From Calliopsis andreniformis (lineage: Eukaryota > Arthropoda > Insecta > Hymenoptera > Andrenidae), in NCBI RefSeq assembly GCF_051401765.1, contig NW_027480597.1, positions 1 to 64,000 of the forward strand: a stretch of 64,000 nt of DNA, in the 5' to 3' direction. How positions within the stretch are numbered: the first letter of the stretch is position 1; every line of letters begins with the position of its first letter. The notes below the pieces were generated by a model. It was not told where the DNA came from and ran no database searches. It saw only the letters and a list, made by a program, of their open reading frames with translations. Made by a program: the position numbers and the translations under genes. Shown here piece after piece: positions 26,601 through 41,658 of this stretch.

Positions 26601-29600
26601 TGGCCATGACTGCTATGGCTATGGCTATGGCTGCTATGGGTTTGGCTATGGCTATGGCTGCTATGGCTATGGCTATGTCTGCTATGGCTATGGCTATGGC
26701 TATGGCTGCTATGGCTATGTCTATGGCTATAACTGCTAAGGCTATGGCTATGGCTGCTATGGCTATGGCTATGGCTGCTATGGCTGTGGTTATGGCTGCT
26801 ATGGCTATTGCTATGGCTGCTATGGCTATGGCTATGGCTGCTATGGCTATGGCTATGGCTATGGCTGCTATGGCTATATCTATGGCTATGACTGCTATGG
26901 CTATGTCTATGGCTGCTATGGGTATGGCTATGCCTATGGCAGCTATGGCTATGGCTATGGCTGCTATGGCTGTGGCTATGTCTGCTATGGATATGGCTAT
27001 GGCTGCTATGGCTATGGCTATGGCTGCTATGGCTATGGCTATGGCCATGGCTGCTATGGCTATGGCTATGGCTATGACTGCTATGGCTATGGCTATGGCC
27101 GCAATGGATATGGCTATGGCTATGGCTGCTATGGCTACAGCTTTGGCTACTATGGCCATTGGTATGGCTGCTATGGCTATGGCTATGGCTGCTATGTCTA
27201 TGGCTATGGCTATGTCTGCTAAGGCTATGGCTATGTCTACGGCTGCTGTGGCTCTGGCTCCGGCTGCTATGGGTATGCCTATGGGTGCTATGGCTATCGC
27301 TACGGCTGCTATGGCTATGGCTATGGCTGCTATGGCTATGGCTATGGCTGCTATGGCCATGGTTATGTTTATGGCTGCCAAGGCTATGGCTATGTCTACG
27401 GCTGCTGTGGCTCTGGCTCTGGCTGCTATGGCTATGGCTATGGCTGCTATGGCTATGGCTATGGCTGCTATGGCTGTGGTTATGGCTGCTATGGCTATTG
27501 CTATGGCTGCTATGGCTATGGCTATGGCTGCTATGGCTATGGCTATGGCTATGGCTGCTATGGCTGTCGCTATGGCTATGACGGCTATGGCTATGGCTAT
27601 GGCTGCTATGGGTATGGCTATGGCTGCTATGGGTATGGCTATGCCTATGGCAGCTATGGCTATGGCTATGGCTGCTATGGCTGTGGCTATGTCTGCTATG
27701 GCTATGGCTATGGCTGCTATGGCTATGGCTATGGCTGCTATGGCTATGGCTATGGCCATAGTTGCTATGGCTATGGCTATGGCTATGACTGCTATGGCTA
27801 TGGCTATGGCCGCTATGGATATGGCTATGGCTATGGCTGCTATGGCTACGGCTTTGGCTACTATGGCCATTGGTATGGCTGCTATGGCTATGGCTATGGC
27901 TGCTATGGCTATGGCTATGGCTATGGCTGCTAAGGCTATGGCTATGTCTACGGCTGCTGTGGCTCTGGCTCCGGCTGCTATGGGTATGGCTATGCCTATG
28001 GCAGCTATGGCTATGGCTATGGCTGCTATGGCTGTGGCTATGTCTGCTATGGCTATGGCTATGGCTGCTATGGCTATGGCTATGGCTGCTATGGCTATGG
28101 CTATGGCCATGGCTGCTATGGCTATGGCTATGGCTGCTATGGCTATGGCTATGGCTATGGCTGCTATGGGTATGGCTATGGCTATGGCTGCTATGGCTAT
28201 GGCTATGGCTGCTACGGCTATGGCTATGGCTGCTATGGCAATGGCTACGGCTATGGCTATGGCTGCTATGGCTATGTCTATGTCTACGGCTGCTATGGCT
28301 ATGGTTTTGAATACTATGGCCATGGCTGTGGCGGCTATGGCTATTTCTATGGCTGCTATGGCTATGGTTATGTCTATGGCTCCTAAGGCTATGGCTATGG
28401 CTATGTCTGCTATGGCTATGGCTATGGCTGCTATGGTTATGGCTATGGCGACTATGGCTGCTATGGCTATGGCTATGGCTACTATGGCTATGGATACGGC
28501 TGCTATGGCTATGGCTATGGCTATGTCTGCTATGGCTATGGCTATGGCTGCTATGGCTATGGCTATGGCTATGGCTATGGCTGCTATGGCTATGGCTATG
28601 GCTGCTATGGCTATGTCTTTGGCTATGGCTGCTATGGCTATGGTTTTGGATACCATGGCCATGGCTGTGGCGGCTATGGCTATTTCTATGGCTGCTATGG
28701 CTATGGTTATGTCTATGGCCCCTAAGGCTATGGCTATGTGTACGGCTGCTGTGGCTCTGGCTCTGGCAGCTATGGCTATGGCTATGGCTGCTATGGCTAT
28801 GGCTATGGCTATGGCTGCTATGGCTATGGCTATGGCTATAACTGCTATGGCTATGGCTATGGCTGCTATGGCTATGGCTATGGCTGCTATGGCTGTGGTT
28901 ATGGCTGCTATGGCTATTGCTATGGCTGCTATGGCTATGGTTATGGCTGCTATGGCTATGGCTATGGCTATGGCTGCTATGGCTATGGTTATGTCTATGG
29001 CCCCTAAGGCTATGGCTATGTCTACGGCTAGTGTGGCTCTGGCTCTGGCTGCTATGGCTATGGCTATGGCTGCTATGGCTATGGCTATGGCTGCTGTGGC
29101 TGTGGTTATGTCTGCTATGGCTGTGGCTATGGCTATGGCTGCTTTGTCTATGGCTATGTCCATGACTGCTATGGCTATGGCTATGGCTGCTATGGGTTTG
29201 GCTATGGCTATGGCTGCTATGGCTATGGCTATGTCTGCTATGGCTATGGCTATGGCTATGGCTGCTATGGCTATGTCTATGGCTATAACTGCTATGGCTA
29301 TGGCTATGGCTGCTATGGCTATGGCTATGGCTGCTATGGCTGTGGTTATGGCTGCTATGGCTATTGCTATGGCTGCTATGGCTATGGTTATGGCTGCTAT
29401 GGCTATGGCTATGGCTATGGCTGCTATGGCTATGGTTATGTCTATGGCCCCTAAGGCTATGGCTATGTCTACGGCTAGTGTGGCTCTGGCTCTGGCTGCT
29501 ATGGCTATGGCTATGGCTGCTATGGCTATGGCTATGGCTGCTGTGGCTGTGGTTATGTCTGCTATGGCTGTGGCTATGGCTATGGCTGCTTTGTCTATGG

Positions 29601-32600
29601 CTATGGCCATGACTGCTATGGCTATGGCTATGGCTGCTATGGGTTTGGCTATGGCTATGGCTGCTATGGCTATGGCTATGTCTGCTATGGCTATGGCTAT
29701 GGCTATGGCTGCTATGGCTATGTCTATGGCTATAACTGCTATGGCTATGGCTATGGCTGCTATGGCTATGGCTATGGCTGCTATGGCTGTGGTTATGGCT
29801 GCTATGGCTATTGCTATGGCTGCTATGGCTATGGCTATGGCTGCTATGGCTATGGCTATGGCTATGGCTGCTATGGCTATATCAATGGCTATGACTGCTA
29901 TGGCTATGTCTATGGCTGCTATGGGTATGGCTATGCCTATGGCAGCTATGGCTATGGCTATGGCTGCTATGGCTGTGGCTATGTCTGCTATGGATATGGC
30001 TATGGCTGCTATGGCTATGGCTATGGCTGCTATGGCTATGGCTATGGCCATGGCTGCTATGGCTATGGCTATGGCTATGACTGCTATCTCTATGGCTATG
30101 GCCGCTATGGATATGGCTATGGCTATGGCTGCTATGGCTACAGCTTTGGCTACTATGGCCATTGGTATGGCTGCTATGGCTATGGCTATGGCTGCTATGG
30201 CTATGGCTATGGCTATGTCTGCTAAGGCTATGGCTATGTCTACGGCTGCTGTGGCTCTGGCTCCGGCTGCTATGGGTATGCCTATGGGTGATATGGCTAA
30301 CGCTACGGCTGCTATGGCTATGGCCATGACTGCTATGGTTATGGCTATGGCTGCTATGGGTTTGGCTATGGCTATGGCTGCTATGGCTAAGGCTATGTCT
30401 GCTATGGCTATGGCTATGGCTATGGCTGCTATGGCTATGGCTATGGCTATAACTGCTATGGCTATGGCTATGGCTGCTATGGCTATGGCTATGGCTGCTA
30501 TGGCTGTGGTTACGGCTGCTATGGCTATTGCTATGGCTGCTATGGCTATGGTTATGGCTGCTATGGCTATGGCTATGGCTATGGCTGCTATGGCTATGGT
30601 TATGTCTATGGCCCCTAAGGCTATGGCTATGTCTACGGCTAGTGTGGCTCTGGCTCTGGCTGCTATGGCTATGGCTATGGCTGCTATGGCTATGGCTATG
30701 GCTGCTGTGGCTGTGGTTATGTCTGCTATGGCTGTGGCTATGGCTATGGCTGCTTTGTCTATGGCTATGGCCATGACTGCTATGGCTATGGCTATGGCTG
30801 CTATGGGTTTGGCTATGGCTATGGCTGCTATGGCTATGGCTATGTCTGCTATGGCTATGGCTATGGCTATGGCTGCTATGGCTATGTCTATGGCTATAAC
30901 TGCTATGGCTATGGCTATGGCTGCTATGGCTATGGCTATGGCTGCTATGGCTGTGGTTATGGCTGCTATGGCTATTGCTATGGCTGCTATGGCTATGGCT
31001 ATGGCTGCTATGGGTATGGCTATGCCTATGGCAGCTATGGCTATGGCTATGGCTGCTATGGCTGTGGCTATGTCTGCTACGGATATGGCTATGGCTGCTA
31101 TGGCTATGGCTATGGCTGCTATGGCTGTGGCTATGGCCATGGCTGCTATGGCTATGGCTATGGCTATGACTGCTATGGCTATGGCTATGGCCGCTATGGA
31201 TATGGCTATGGCTATGGCTGCTATGGCTACAGCTTTGGCTACTATGGCCATTGGTATGGCTGCTATGGCTATGGCTATGGCTGCTATGGCTATGGCTATG
31301 GCTATGTCTGCTAAGGCTATGGCTATGTCTACGGCTGCTGTGGCTCTGGCTCCGGCTGCTATGGGTATGCCTATGGGTGCTATGGCTATCGCTACGGCTG
31401 CTATGGCTATGGCTATGGCTGCTATGGCTATGGCTATGGCTGCTATGGCCATGGTTATGTCTATGGCTGCCAAGGCTATGGCTATGTCTACGGCTGCTGT
31501 GGCTCTGGCTCTGGCTGCTATGGCTATGGCTATGGCTGCTATGGCTATGGCTATGGCTGCTATGGCTGTGGTTATGGCTGCTATGGCTATTGCTATGGCT
31601 GCTATGGCTATGGCTATGGCTGCTATGGCTATGGCTGTGGCTATGGCTGCTATGGCTGTCGCTATGGTTATGACGGCTATGGCTATGGCTATGGCTGCTA
31701 TGGGTATGGCTATGGCTGCTATGGGTATGGCTATGCCTATGGCAGTTATGGCTATGGCTATGGCTGCTATGGCTGTGGCTATGTCTGCTATGGCTATGGC
31801 TATGGCTGCTATGGCTATGGCTATGGCTGCTATGGCTATGGCTATGGCCATAGTTGCTATGGCTATGGCTATGGCTATGACTGCTATGGCTATGGCTATG
31901 GCCGCTATGGATATGGCTATGGCTATGGCTGCTATGGCTACGGCTTTGGCTACTATGGCCATTGGTATGGCTGCTATGGCTATGGCTATGGCTGCTATGG
32001 CTATGGCTATGGCTATGGCTGCTAAGGCTATGGCTATGTCTACGGCTGCTGTGGCTCTGGCTCCGGCTGCTATGGGTATGCCTATGGCTGCTATGGCTAT
32101 CGCTACGGCTGCTATGGCTATGGCTATGGCTGCTATGGCTATGGCTATGGCTGCTATGGCCATGGTTATGTCTATGGCTGCCAAGGCTATGGCTATGTCT
32201 ACGGCTGCTGTGGCTCTGGCTCTGGCTGCTATGGCTGTGGTTATGGCTGCTATGGCTATTGCTATGGCTGCTATGGCTATGGCTATGGCTGCTATGGCTA
32301 TGGCTATGGCTATGGCTGCTATGGCTGTGGCTATGGCTATGACGGCTATGGCTATGGCTATGGCTGCTATGGGTATGGCTATGGCTATGGCTGCTATGGC
32401 TATTTCTATGGCTGCTATGGCTATGGCTATGGCTATGGCTGCAATGGCTATGTCTATAGCTATGACTGCTATGGCTATAGCTATGGCTGCTATGGGTATG
32501 GCTATGCCTATGGCTGCTATGGCTATGGCCATGACCGCTATGGCTGTGGCTATGACTGCTCTGGCTATGGCTATGGCTGCTATGGCTATGGCTATGGCTG

Positions 32601-32705
32601 GTATGGCTATGGCTATGGCTTCTACGGCTATGGCTATGGCTATGGCTATGGCTACTATGGCTATGGCTGTTATGGCTATGGCTATGGCTATGACTGCTAT
32701 GGCTA
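20607..32705. repeat. 12,099-bp tandem duplication, copy B
   Basis: Second member of the pair, head to tail with copy A. After 32705 the sequence runs on without a break into the next 6.1-kb unit, whereas copy A is cut at the equivalent point, so the ancestral downstream context is kept here. The CGTACG site at 9080 recurs at 21179, exactly 12,099 bp away. Near-identity suggests a recent event or an assembly duplication. Confidence 0.93.
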
Positions 32706-32779
32706 TGGCTATGGCTGCTATGGCTATCGCTATGGCTGCTATGGCTATGGCTATGGCTGCTATGGCTATGGCTATGGCT
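26441..32779. repeat. Higher-order unit, 6,339 bp
   Basis: Runs from one ATGAATGCTAAGG landmark (26441) to the next (32780). Compared with the following 6,099-bp unit it lacks 207 bp near 28.8 kb and has one additional 447-bp subunit (frames at 28917 and 29364 are 447 bp apart). The net gain of 240 bp equals the length difference. Internal landmarks are spaced 711, 2,247 and 4,092 bp. Confidence 0.9.
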
Positions 32780-35700
32780 ATGAATGCTAAGGCTATGGCT
32801 ATGTCTACGGCTAGTGTGGCTCTGGCTCTGGCTGCTATGGCTATGGCTATGGCTGCTATGGCTATGGCTATGGCTGCTGTGGCTGTGGTTATGTCTGCTA
32901 TGGCTGTGGCTATGGCTATGGCTGCTTTGTCTATGGCTATGGCCATGACTGCTATGGCTATGGCTATGGCTGCTATGGGTTTGTCTATGGCTATGGCTGC
33001 TATGGCTATGGCTATGTCTGCTATGGCTATGGCTATGGCTATGTCTGCTATGGCTATGTCTATGGCTATAACTGCTATGGCTATGGCTATGGCTGCTATG
33101 GCTATGGCTATGGCTGCTATGGCTGTGGTTATGGCTGCTATGGCTATTGCTATGGCTGCTATGGCTATGGCTATGGCTGCTATGGCTATGGCTATGGCTA
33201 TGGCTGCTATGGCTATATCTATGGCTATGACTGCTATGGCTATGTCTATGGCTGCTATGGGTATGGCTATGCCTATGGCAGCTATGGCTATGGCTATGGC
33301 TGCTATGGCTGTGGCTATGTCTGCTATGGATATGGCTATGGCTGCTATGGCTATGGCTATGGCTGCTATGGCTATGGCTATGACCATGGCTGCTATGGCT
33401 ATGGCTATGGCTATGACTGCTATGGCTATGGCTATGGCCGCTATGGATATGGCTATGGCTATGGCTGCTATGGCTACAGCTTTGGCTACTATGGCCATTG
33501 GTATGGCTGCTATGGCTATGGCTATGGCTGCTATGGCTATGGCTATGGCTATGTCTGCTAAGGCTATGGCTATGTCTACGGCTGCTGTGGCTCTGGCTCC
33601 GGCTGCTATGGGTATGCCTATGGGTGCTATGGCTATCGCTACGGCTGCTATGGCTATGGCTATGGCTGCTATGGCTATGGCTATGGCTGCTATGGCCATG
33701 GTTATGTCTATGGCTGCCAAGGCTATGGCTATGTCTACGGCTGCTGTGGCTCTGGCTCTGGCTGCTATGGCTATGGCTATGGCTGCTATGGCTATGGCTA
33801 TGGCTGCTATGGCTGTGGTTATGGCTGCTATGGCTATTGCTATGGCTGCTATAGCTATGGCTATGGCTGCTATGGCTATGGCTATGGCTATGGCTGCTAT
33901 GGCTGTCGCTATGGCTATGACGGCTATGGCTATGGCTATGGCTGCTATGGGTATGGCTATGGCTGCTATGGGTATGGCTATGCCTATGGCAGCTATGGCT
34001 ATGGCTATGGCTGCTATGGCTGTGGCTATGTCTGCTATGGCTATGGCTATGGCTGCTATGGCTATGGCTATGGCTGCTATGGCTATGGCTATGGCCATAG
34101 TTGCTATGGCTATGGCTATGGCTATGACTGCTATGGCTATGGCTATGGCCGCTATGGATATGGCTATGGCTATGGCTGCTATGGCTACGGCTTTGGCTAC
34201 TATGGCCATTGGTATGGCTGCTATGGCTATGGCTATGGCTGCTATGGCTATGGCTATGGCTATGGCTGCTAAGGCTATGGCTATGTCTACGGCTGCTGTG
34301 GCTCTGGCTCCGGCTGCTATGGGTATGGCTATGCCTATGGCAGCTATGGCTATGGCTATGGCTGCTATGGCTGTGGCTATGTCTGCTATGGCTATGGCTA
34401 TGGCTGCTATGGCTATGGCTATGGCTGCTATGGCTATGGCTATGGCCATGGCTGCTATGGCTATGGCTATGGCTGCTATGGCTATGGCTATGGCTATGGC
34501 TGCTATGGGTATGGCTATGGCTATGGCTGCTATGGCTATGGCTATGGCTGCTACGGCTATGGCTATGGCTGCTATGGCAATGGCTATGGCTATGGCTATG
34601 GCTGCTATGGCTATGTCTATGTCTACGGCTGCTATGGCTATGGTTTTGAATACTATGGCCATGGCTGTGGCGGCTATGGCTATTTCTATGGCTGCTATGG
34701 CTATGGTTATGTCTATGGCTCCTAAGGCTATGGCTATGGCTATGTCTGCTATGGCTATGGCTATGGCTGCTATGGTTATGGCTATGGCGACTATGGCTGC
34801 TATGGCTATGGCTATGGCTACTATGGCTATGGATACGGCTGCTATGGCTATGGCTATGGCTATGTCTGCTATGGCTATGGCTATGGCTGCTATGGCTATG
34901 GCTATGGCTATGGCTATGGCTGCTATGGCTATGGCTATGGCTGCTATGGCTATGTCTTTGGCTATGGCTGCTATGGCTATGGTTTTGGATACCATGGCCA
35001 TGGCTGTGGCGGCTATGGCTATTTCTATGGCTGCTATGGCTATGGTTATGTCTATGGCCCCTAAGGCTATGGCTATGTGTACGGCTGCTGTGGCTCTGGC
35101 TCTGGCAGCTATGGCTATGGCTATGGCTGCTATGGCTATGGCTATGGCTGCTGTGGCTGTGGTTATGTCTGCTATGGCTATGGCTATGGCTGCTATGGTT
35201 ATGGCTATGGCTGCTATGGCTGTGGCTATGGCTATGGCTGCTTTGTCTATGGCTATGGCCATGACTGCTATGGTTATGGCTATGGCTGCTATGGGTTTGG
35301 CTATGGCTATGGCTGCTATGGCTATGGCTATGTCTGCTATGGCTATGGCTATGGCTATGGCTGCTATGGCTATGGCTATGGCTATAACTGCTATGGCTAT
35401 GGCTATGGCTGCTATGGCTATGGCTATGGCTGCTATGGCTGTGGTTATGGCTGCTATGGCTATTGCTATGGCTGCTATGGCTATGGTTATGGCTGCTATG
35501 GCTATGGCTATGGCTATGGCTGCTATGGCTATGGTTATGTCTATGGCCCCTAAGGCTATGGCTATGTCTACGGCTAGTGTGGCTCTGGCTCTGGCTGCTA
35601 TGGCTATGGCTATGGCTGCTATGGCTATGGCTATGGCTGCTGTGGCTGTGGTTATGTCTGCTATGGCTGTGGCTATGGCTATGGCTGCTTTGTCTATGGC

Positions 35701-38700
35701 TATGGCCATGACTGCTATGGCTATGGCTATGGCTGCTATGGGTTTGGCTATGGCTATGGCTGCTATGGCTATGGCTATGTCTGCTATGGCTATGGCTATG
35801 GCTATGGCTGCTATGGCTATGTCTATGGCTATAACTGCTATGGCTATGGCTATGGCTGCTATGGCTATGGCTATGGCTGCTATGGCTGTGGTTATGGCTG
35901 CTATGGCTATTGCTATGGCTGCTATGGCTATGGCTATGGCTGCTATGGCTATGGCTATGGCTATGGCTGCTATGGCTATATCTATGGCTATGACTGCTAT
36001 GGCTATGTCTATGGCTGCTATGGGTATGGCTATGCCTATGGCAGCTATGGCTATGGCTATGGCTGTTATGGCTGTGGCTATGTCTGCTATGGATATGGCT
36101 ATGGCTGCTATGGCTATGGCTATGGCTGCTATGGCTATGGCTATGGCCATGGCTGCTATGGCTATGGCTATGGCTATGACTGCTATCTCTATGGCTATGG
36201 CCGCTATGGATATGGCTATGGCTATGGCTGCTATGGTTACAGCTTTGGCTACTATGGCCATTGGTATGGCTGCTATGGCTATGGCTATGGCTGCTATGGC
36301 TATGGCTATGGCTATGTCTGCTAAGGCTATGGCTATGTCTACGGCTGCTGTGGCTCTGGCTCCGGCTGCTATGGGTATGCCTATGGGTGCTATGGCTATC
36401 GCTACGGCTGCTATGGCTATGGCCATGACTGCTATGGTTATGGCTATGGCTGCTATGGGTTTGGCTATGGCTATGGCTGCTATGGCTATGGCTATGTCTG
36501 CTATGGCTATGGCTATGGCTATGGCTGCTATGGCTATGGCTATGGCTATAACTGCTATGGCTATGGCTATGGCTGCTATGGCTATGGCTATGGCTGCTAT
36601 GGCTGTGGTTATGGCTGCTATGGCTATTGCTATGGCTGCTATGGCTATGGTTATGGCTGCCATGGCTATGGCTATGGCTATGGCTGCTATGGCTATGGTT
36701 ATGTCTATGGCCCCTAAGGCTATGGCTATGTCTACGGCTAGTGTGGCTCTGGCTCTGGCTGCTATGGCTATGGCTATGGCTGCTATGGCTATGGCTATGG
36801 CTGCTGTGGCTGTGGTTATGTCTGCTATGGCTGTGGCTATGGCTATGGCTGCTTTGTCTATGGCTATGGCCATGACTGCTATGGCTATGGCTGTGGCTGC
36901 TATGGGTTTGGCTATGGCTATGGCTGCTATGGCTATGGCTATGTCTGCTATGGCTATGGCTATGGCTATGGCTGCTATGGCTATGTCTATGGCTATAACT
37001 GCTATGGCTATGGCTATGGCTGCTATGGCTATGGCTATGGCTGCTATGGCTGTGGTTATGGCTGCTATGGCTATTGCTATGGCTGCTATGGCTATGGCTA
37101 TGGCTGCTATGGGTATGGCTATGCCTATGGCAGCTATGGCTATGGCTATGGCTGCTATGGCTGTGGCTATGTCTGCTATGGATATGGCTATGGCTGCTAT
37201 GGCTATGGCTATGGCTGCTATGGCTGTGGCTATGGCCATGGCTGCTATGGCTATGGCTATGGCTATGACTGCTATGGCTATGGCTATGGCCGCTATGGAT
37301 ATGGCTATGGCTATGGCTGCTATGGCTACAGCTTTGGCTACTATGGCCATTGGTATGGCTGCTATGGCTATGGCTATGGCTGCTATGGCTATGGCTATGG
37401 CTATGTCTGCTAAGGCTATGGCTATGTCTACGGCTGCTGTGGCTCTGGCTCCGGCTGCTATGGGTATGCCTATGGGTGCTATGGCTATCGCTACGGCTGC
37501 TATGGCTATGGCTATGGCTGCTATGGCTATGGCTATGGCTGCTATGGCCATGGTTATGTCTATGGCTGCCAAGGCTATGGCTATGTCTACGGCTGCTGTG
37601 GCTCTGGCTCTGGCTGCTATGGCTATGGCTATGGCTGCTATGGCTATGGCTATGGCTGCTATGGCTGTGGTTATGGCTGCTATGGCTATTGCTATGGCTG
37701 CTATGGCTATGGCTATGGCTGCTATGGCTATGGCTATGGCTATGGCTGCTATGGCTGTCGCTATGGCTATGACGGCTATGGCTATGGCTATGGCTGCTAT
37801 GGGTATGGCTATGGCTGCTATGGGTATGGCTATGCCTATGGCAGCTATGGCTATGGCTATGGCTGCTATGGCTGTGGCTATGTCTGCTATGGCTATGGCT
37901 ATGGCTGCTATGGCTATGGCTATGGCTGCTATGGCTATGGCTATGGCCATAGTTGCTATGGCTATGGCTATGGCTATGACTGCTACGGCTATGGCTATGG
38001 CCGCTATGGATATGGCTATGGCTATGGCTGCTATGGCTACGGCTTTGGCTACTATGGCCATTGGTATGGCTGCTATGGCTATGGCTATGGCTGCTATGGC
38101 TATGGCTATGGCTATGGCTGCTAAGGCTATGGCTATGTCTACGGCTGCTGTGGCTCTGGCTCCGGCTGCTATGGGTATGCCTATGGCTGCTATGGCTATC
38201 GCTACGGCTGCTATGGCTATGGCTATGGCTGCTATGGCTATGGCTATGGCTGCTATGGCCATGGTTATGTCTATGGCTGCCAAGGCTATGGCTATGTCTA
38301 CGGCTGCTGTGGCTCTGGCTCTGGCTGCTATGGCTGTGGTTATGGCTGCTATGGCTATTGCTGTGGCTGCTATGGCTATGGCTATGGCTGCTATGGCTAT
38401 GGCTATGGCTATGGCTGCTATGGCTGTGGCTATGGCTATGACGGCTATGGCTATGGCTATGGCTGCTATGGGTATGGCTATGGCTATGGCTGCTATGGCT
38501 ATTTCTATGGCTGCCATGGCTATGGCTATGGCTATGGCTGCAATGGCTATGTCTATAGCTATGACTGCTATGGCTATAGCTATGGCTGCTATGGGTATGG
38601 CTATGCCTATGGCTGCTATGGCTATGGCCATGACCGCTATGGCTGTGGCTATGACTGTTCTGGCTATGGCTATGGCTGCTATGGCTATGGCTATGGCTGG

Positions 38701-38878
38701 TATGGCTATGGCTATGGCTTCTACGGCTATGGCTATGGCTATGGCTATGGCTACTATGGCTATGGCTGTTATGGCTATGGCTATGGCTATGACTGCTATG
38801 GCTATGGCTATGGCTGCTATGGCTATCGCTATGGCTGCTATGGCTATGGCTATGGCTGCTATGGCTATGGCTATGGCT
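32780..38878. repeat. Higher-order unit, 6,099 bp
   Basis: Matches the previous unit at offset 6,339 before the indels and 6,099 after them (27159/33498, 31251/37350). It also matches the next unit at 6,099 then 6,105 bp. It holds two copies of the punctuation module, at 36323 and 37571, that form the breakpoints of a 1,248-bp deletion seen in the next unit. Confidence 0.9.
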
Positions 38879-41175
38879 ATGAATGCTAAGGCTATGGCTA
38901 TGTCTACGGCTAGTGTGGCTCTGGCTCTGGCTGCTATGGCTATGGCTATGGCTGCTATGGCTATGGCTATGGCTGCTGTGGCTGTGGTTATGTCTGCTAT
39001 GGCTGTGGCTATGGCTATGGCTGCTTTGTCTATGGCTATGGCCATGACTGCTATGGCTATGGCTATGGCTGCTATGGGTTTGGCTATGGCTATGGCTGCT
39101 ATGGCTATGGCTATGTCTGCTATGGCTATGGCTATGGCTATGGCTGCTATGGCTATGTCTATGGCTATAACTGCTATGGCTATGGCTATGGCTGCTATGG
39201 CTATGGCTATGGCTGCTATGGCTGTGGTTATGGCTGCTATGGCTATTGCTATGGCTGCTATGGCTATGGCTATGGCTGCTATGGCTATGGCTATGGCTAT
39301 GGCTGCTATGGCTATATCTATGGCTATGACTGCTATGGCTATGTCTATGGCTGCTATGGGTATGGCTATGCCTATGGCAGCTATGGCTATGGCTATGGCT
39401 GCTATGGCTGTGGCTATGTCTGCTATGGATATGGCTATGGCTGCTATGGCTATGGCTATGGCTGCTATGGCTATGGCTATGGCCATGGCTGCTATGGCTA
39501 TGGCTATGGCTATGACTGCTATGGCTATGGCTATGGCCGCTATGGATATGGCTATGGCTATGGCTGCTATGGCTACAGCTTTGGCTACTATGGCCATTGG
39601 TATGGCTGCTATGGCTATGGGTATGGCTGCTATGGCTATGGCTATGGCTATGTCTGCTAAGGCTATGGCTATGTCTACGGCTGCTGTGGCTCTGGCTCCG
39701 GCTGCTATGGGTATGCCTATGGGTGCTATGGCTATCGCTACGGCTGCTATGGCTATGGCTATGGCTGCTATGGCTATGGCTATGGCTGCTATGGCCATGG
39801 TTATGTCTATGGCTGCCAAGGCTATTTCTATGTCTACGGCTGCTGTGGCTCTGGCTCTGGCTGCTATGGCTATGGCTATGGCTGCTATGGCTATGGCTAT
39901 GGCTGCTATGGCTGTGGTTATGGCTGCTATGGCTATTGCTATGGCTGCTATGGCTATGGCTATGGCTGCTATGGCTATGGCTATGGCTATGGCTGCTATG
40001 GCTGTCGCTATGGCTATGACGGCTATGGCTATGGCTATGGCTGCTATGGGTATGGCTATGGCTGCTATGGGTATGGCTATGCCTATGGCAGCTATGGCTA
40101 TGGCTATGGCTGCTATGGCTGTGGCTATGTCTGCTATGGCTATGTCTATGGCTGCTATGGCTATGGCTATGGCTGCTATGGCTATGGCTATGGCCATAGT
40201 TGCTATGGCTATGGCTATGGCTATGACTGCTATGGCTATGGCTATGGCCGCTATGGATATGGCTATGGCTATGGCTGCTATGGCTACGGCTTTGGCTACT
40301 ATGGCCATTGGTATGGCTGCTATGGCTATGGTTATGGCTGCTATGGCTATGGCTATGGCTATGGCTGCTAAGGCTATGGCTATGTCTACGGCTGCTGTGG
40401 CTCTGGCTCCGGCTGCTATGGGTATGGCTATGCCTATGGCAGCTATGGCTATGGCTATGGCTGCTATGGCTGTGGCTATGTCTGCTATGGCTATGGCTAT
40501 GGCTGCTATGGCTATGGCTATGGCTGCTATGGCTATGGCTATGGCCATGGCTGCTATGGCTATGGCTATGGCTGCTATGGCTATGGCTATGGCTATGGCT
40601 GCTATGGGTATGGCTATGGCTATGGCTGCTATGGCTATGGCTATGGCTGCTACGGCTATGGCTATGGCTGCTATGGCAATGGCTATGGCTATGGCTATGG
40701 CTGCTATGGCTATGTCTATGTCTACGGCTGCTATGGCTATGGTTTTGAATACTATGGCCATGGCTGTGGCGGCTATGGCTATTTCTATGGCTGCTATGGC
40801 TATGGTTATGTCTATGGCTCCTAAGGCTATGGCTATGGCTATGTCTGCTATGGCTATGGCTATGGCTGCTATGGTTATGGCTATGGCGACTATGGCTGCT
40901 ATGGCTATGGCTATGGCTACTATGGCTATGGATACGGCTGCTATGGCTATGGCTATGGCTATGTCTGCTATGGCTATGGCTATGGCTGCTATGGCTATGG
41001 CTATGGCTATGGCTATGGCTGCTATGGCTATGGCTATGGCTGCTATGGCTATGTCTTTGGCTATGGCTGCTATGGCTATGGTTTTGGATACCATGGCCAT
41101 GGCTGTGGCGGCTATGGCTATTTCTATGGCTGCTATGGCTATGGTTATGTCTATGGCCCCTAAGGCTATGGCTAT

Positions 41176-41658
41176 GTGTACGGCTGCTGTGGCTCTGGCT
41201 CTGGCAGCTATGGCTATGGCTATGGCTGCTATGGCTATGGCTATGGCTGCTGTGGCTGTGGTTATGTCTGCTATGGCTATGGCTATGGCTGCTATGGTTA
41301 TGGCTATGGCTGCTATGGCTGTGGCTATGGCTATGGCTGCTTTGTCTATGGCTATGGCCATGACTGCTATGGTTATGGCTATGGCTGCTATGGGTTTGGC
41401 TATGGCTATGGCTGCTATGGCTATGGCTATGTCTGCTATGGCTATGGCTATGGCTATGGCTATGGCTGCTATGGCTATGGCTATGGCTATAACTGCTATG
41501 GCTATGGCTATGGCTGCTATGGCTATGGCTATGGCTGCTATGGCTGTGGTTATGGCTGCTATGGCTATTGCTATGGCTGCTATGGCTATGGTTATGGCTG
41601 CTATGGCTATGGCTATGGCTATGGCTGCTATGGCTATGGTTATGTCTATGGCCCCTAA
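41176..41658 (+). other. Longest recognised Gly-Tyr-Cys open frame
   Basis: A 160-residue reading made almost only of Gly, Tyr and Cys with some Ser, Val, Phe, His, Asp and Asn. It starts MYGCCGSGSGSYGYGYGC and ends YGYVYGP before TAA. Relatives lie at 4742, 5099, 11347, 11704, 23446, 23803 and 35077; the one at 16639 (and 28738) is shortened by 69 residues. Composition resembles high glycine-tyrosine keratin-associated proteins or eggshell/chorion proteins, but no promoter, signal peptide or conserved terminus was seen. The ATG sits inside the repeat. It is more likely a fossil or coincidental frame than a gene. Confidence 0.3.

Noticed and set aside
36323..37610. A transposable element between the two punctuation modules
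   Set aside because: The 1,248-bp interval is ordinary satellite with no terminal inverted repeats, target-site duplication or transposase. Its absence at 42428 is better explained by deletion.
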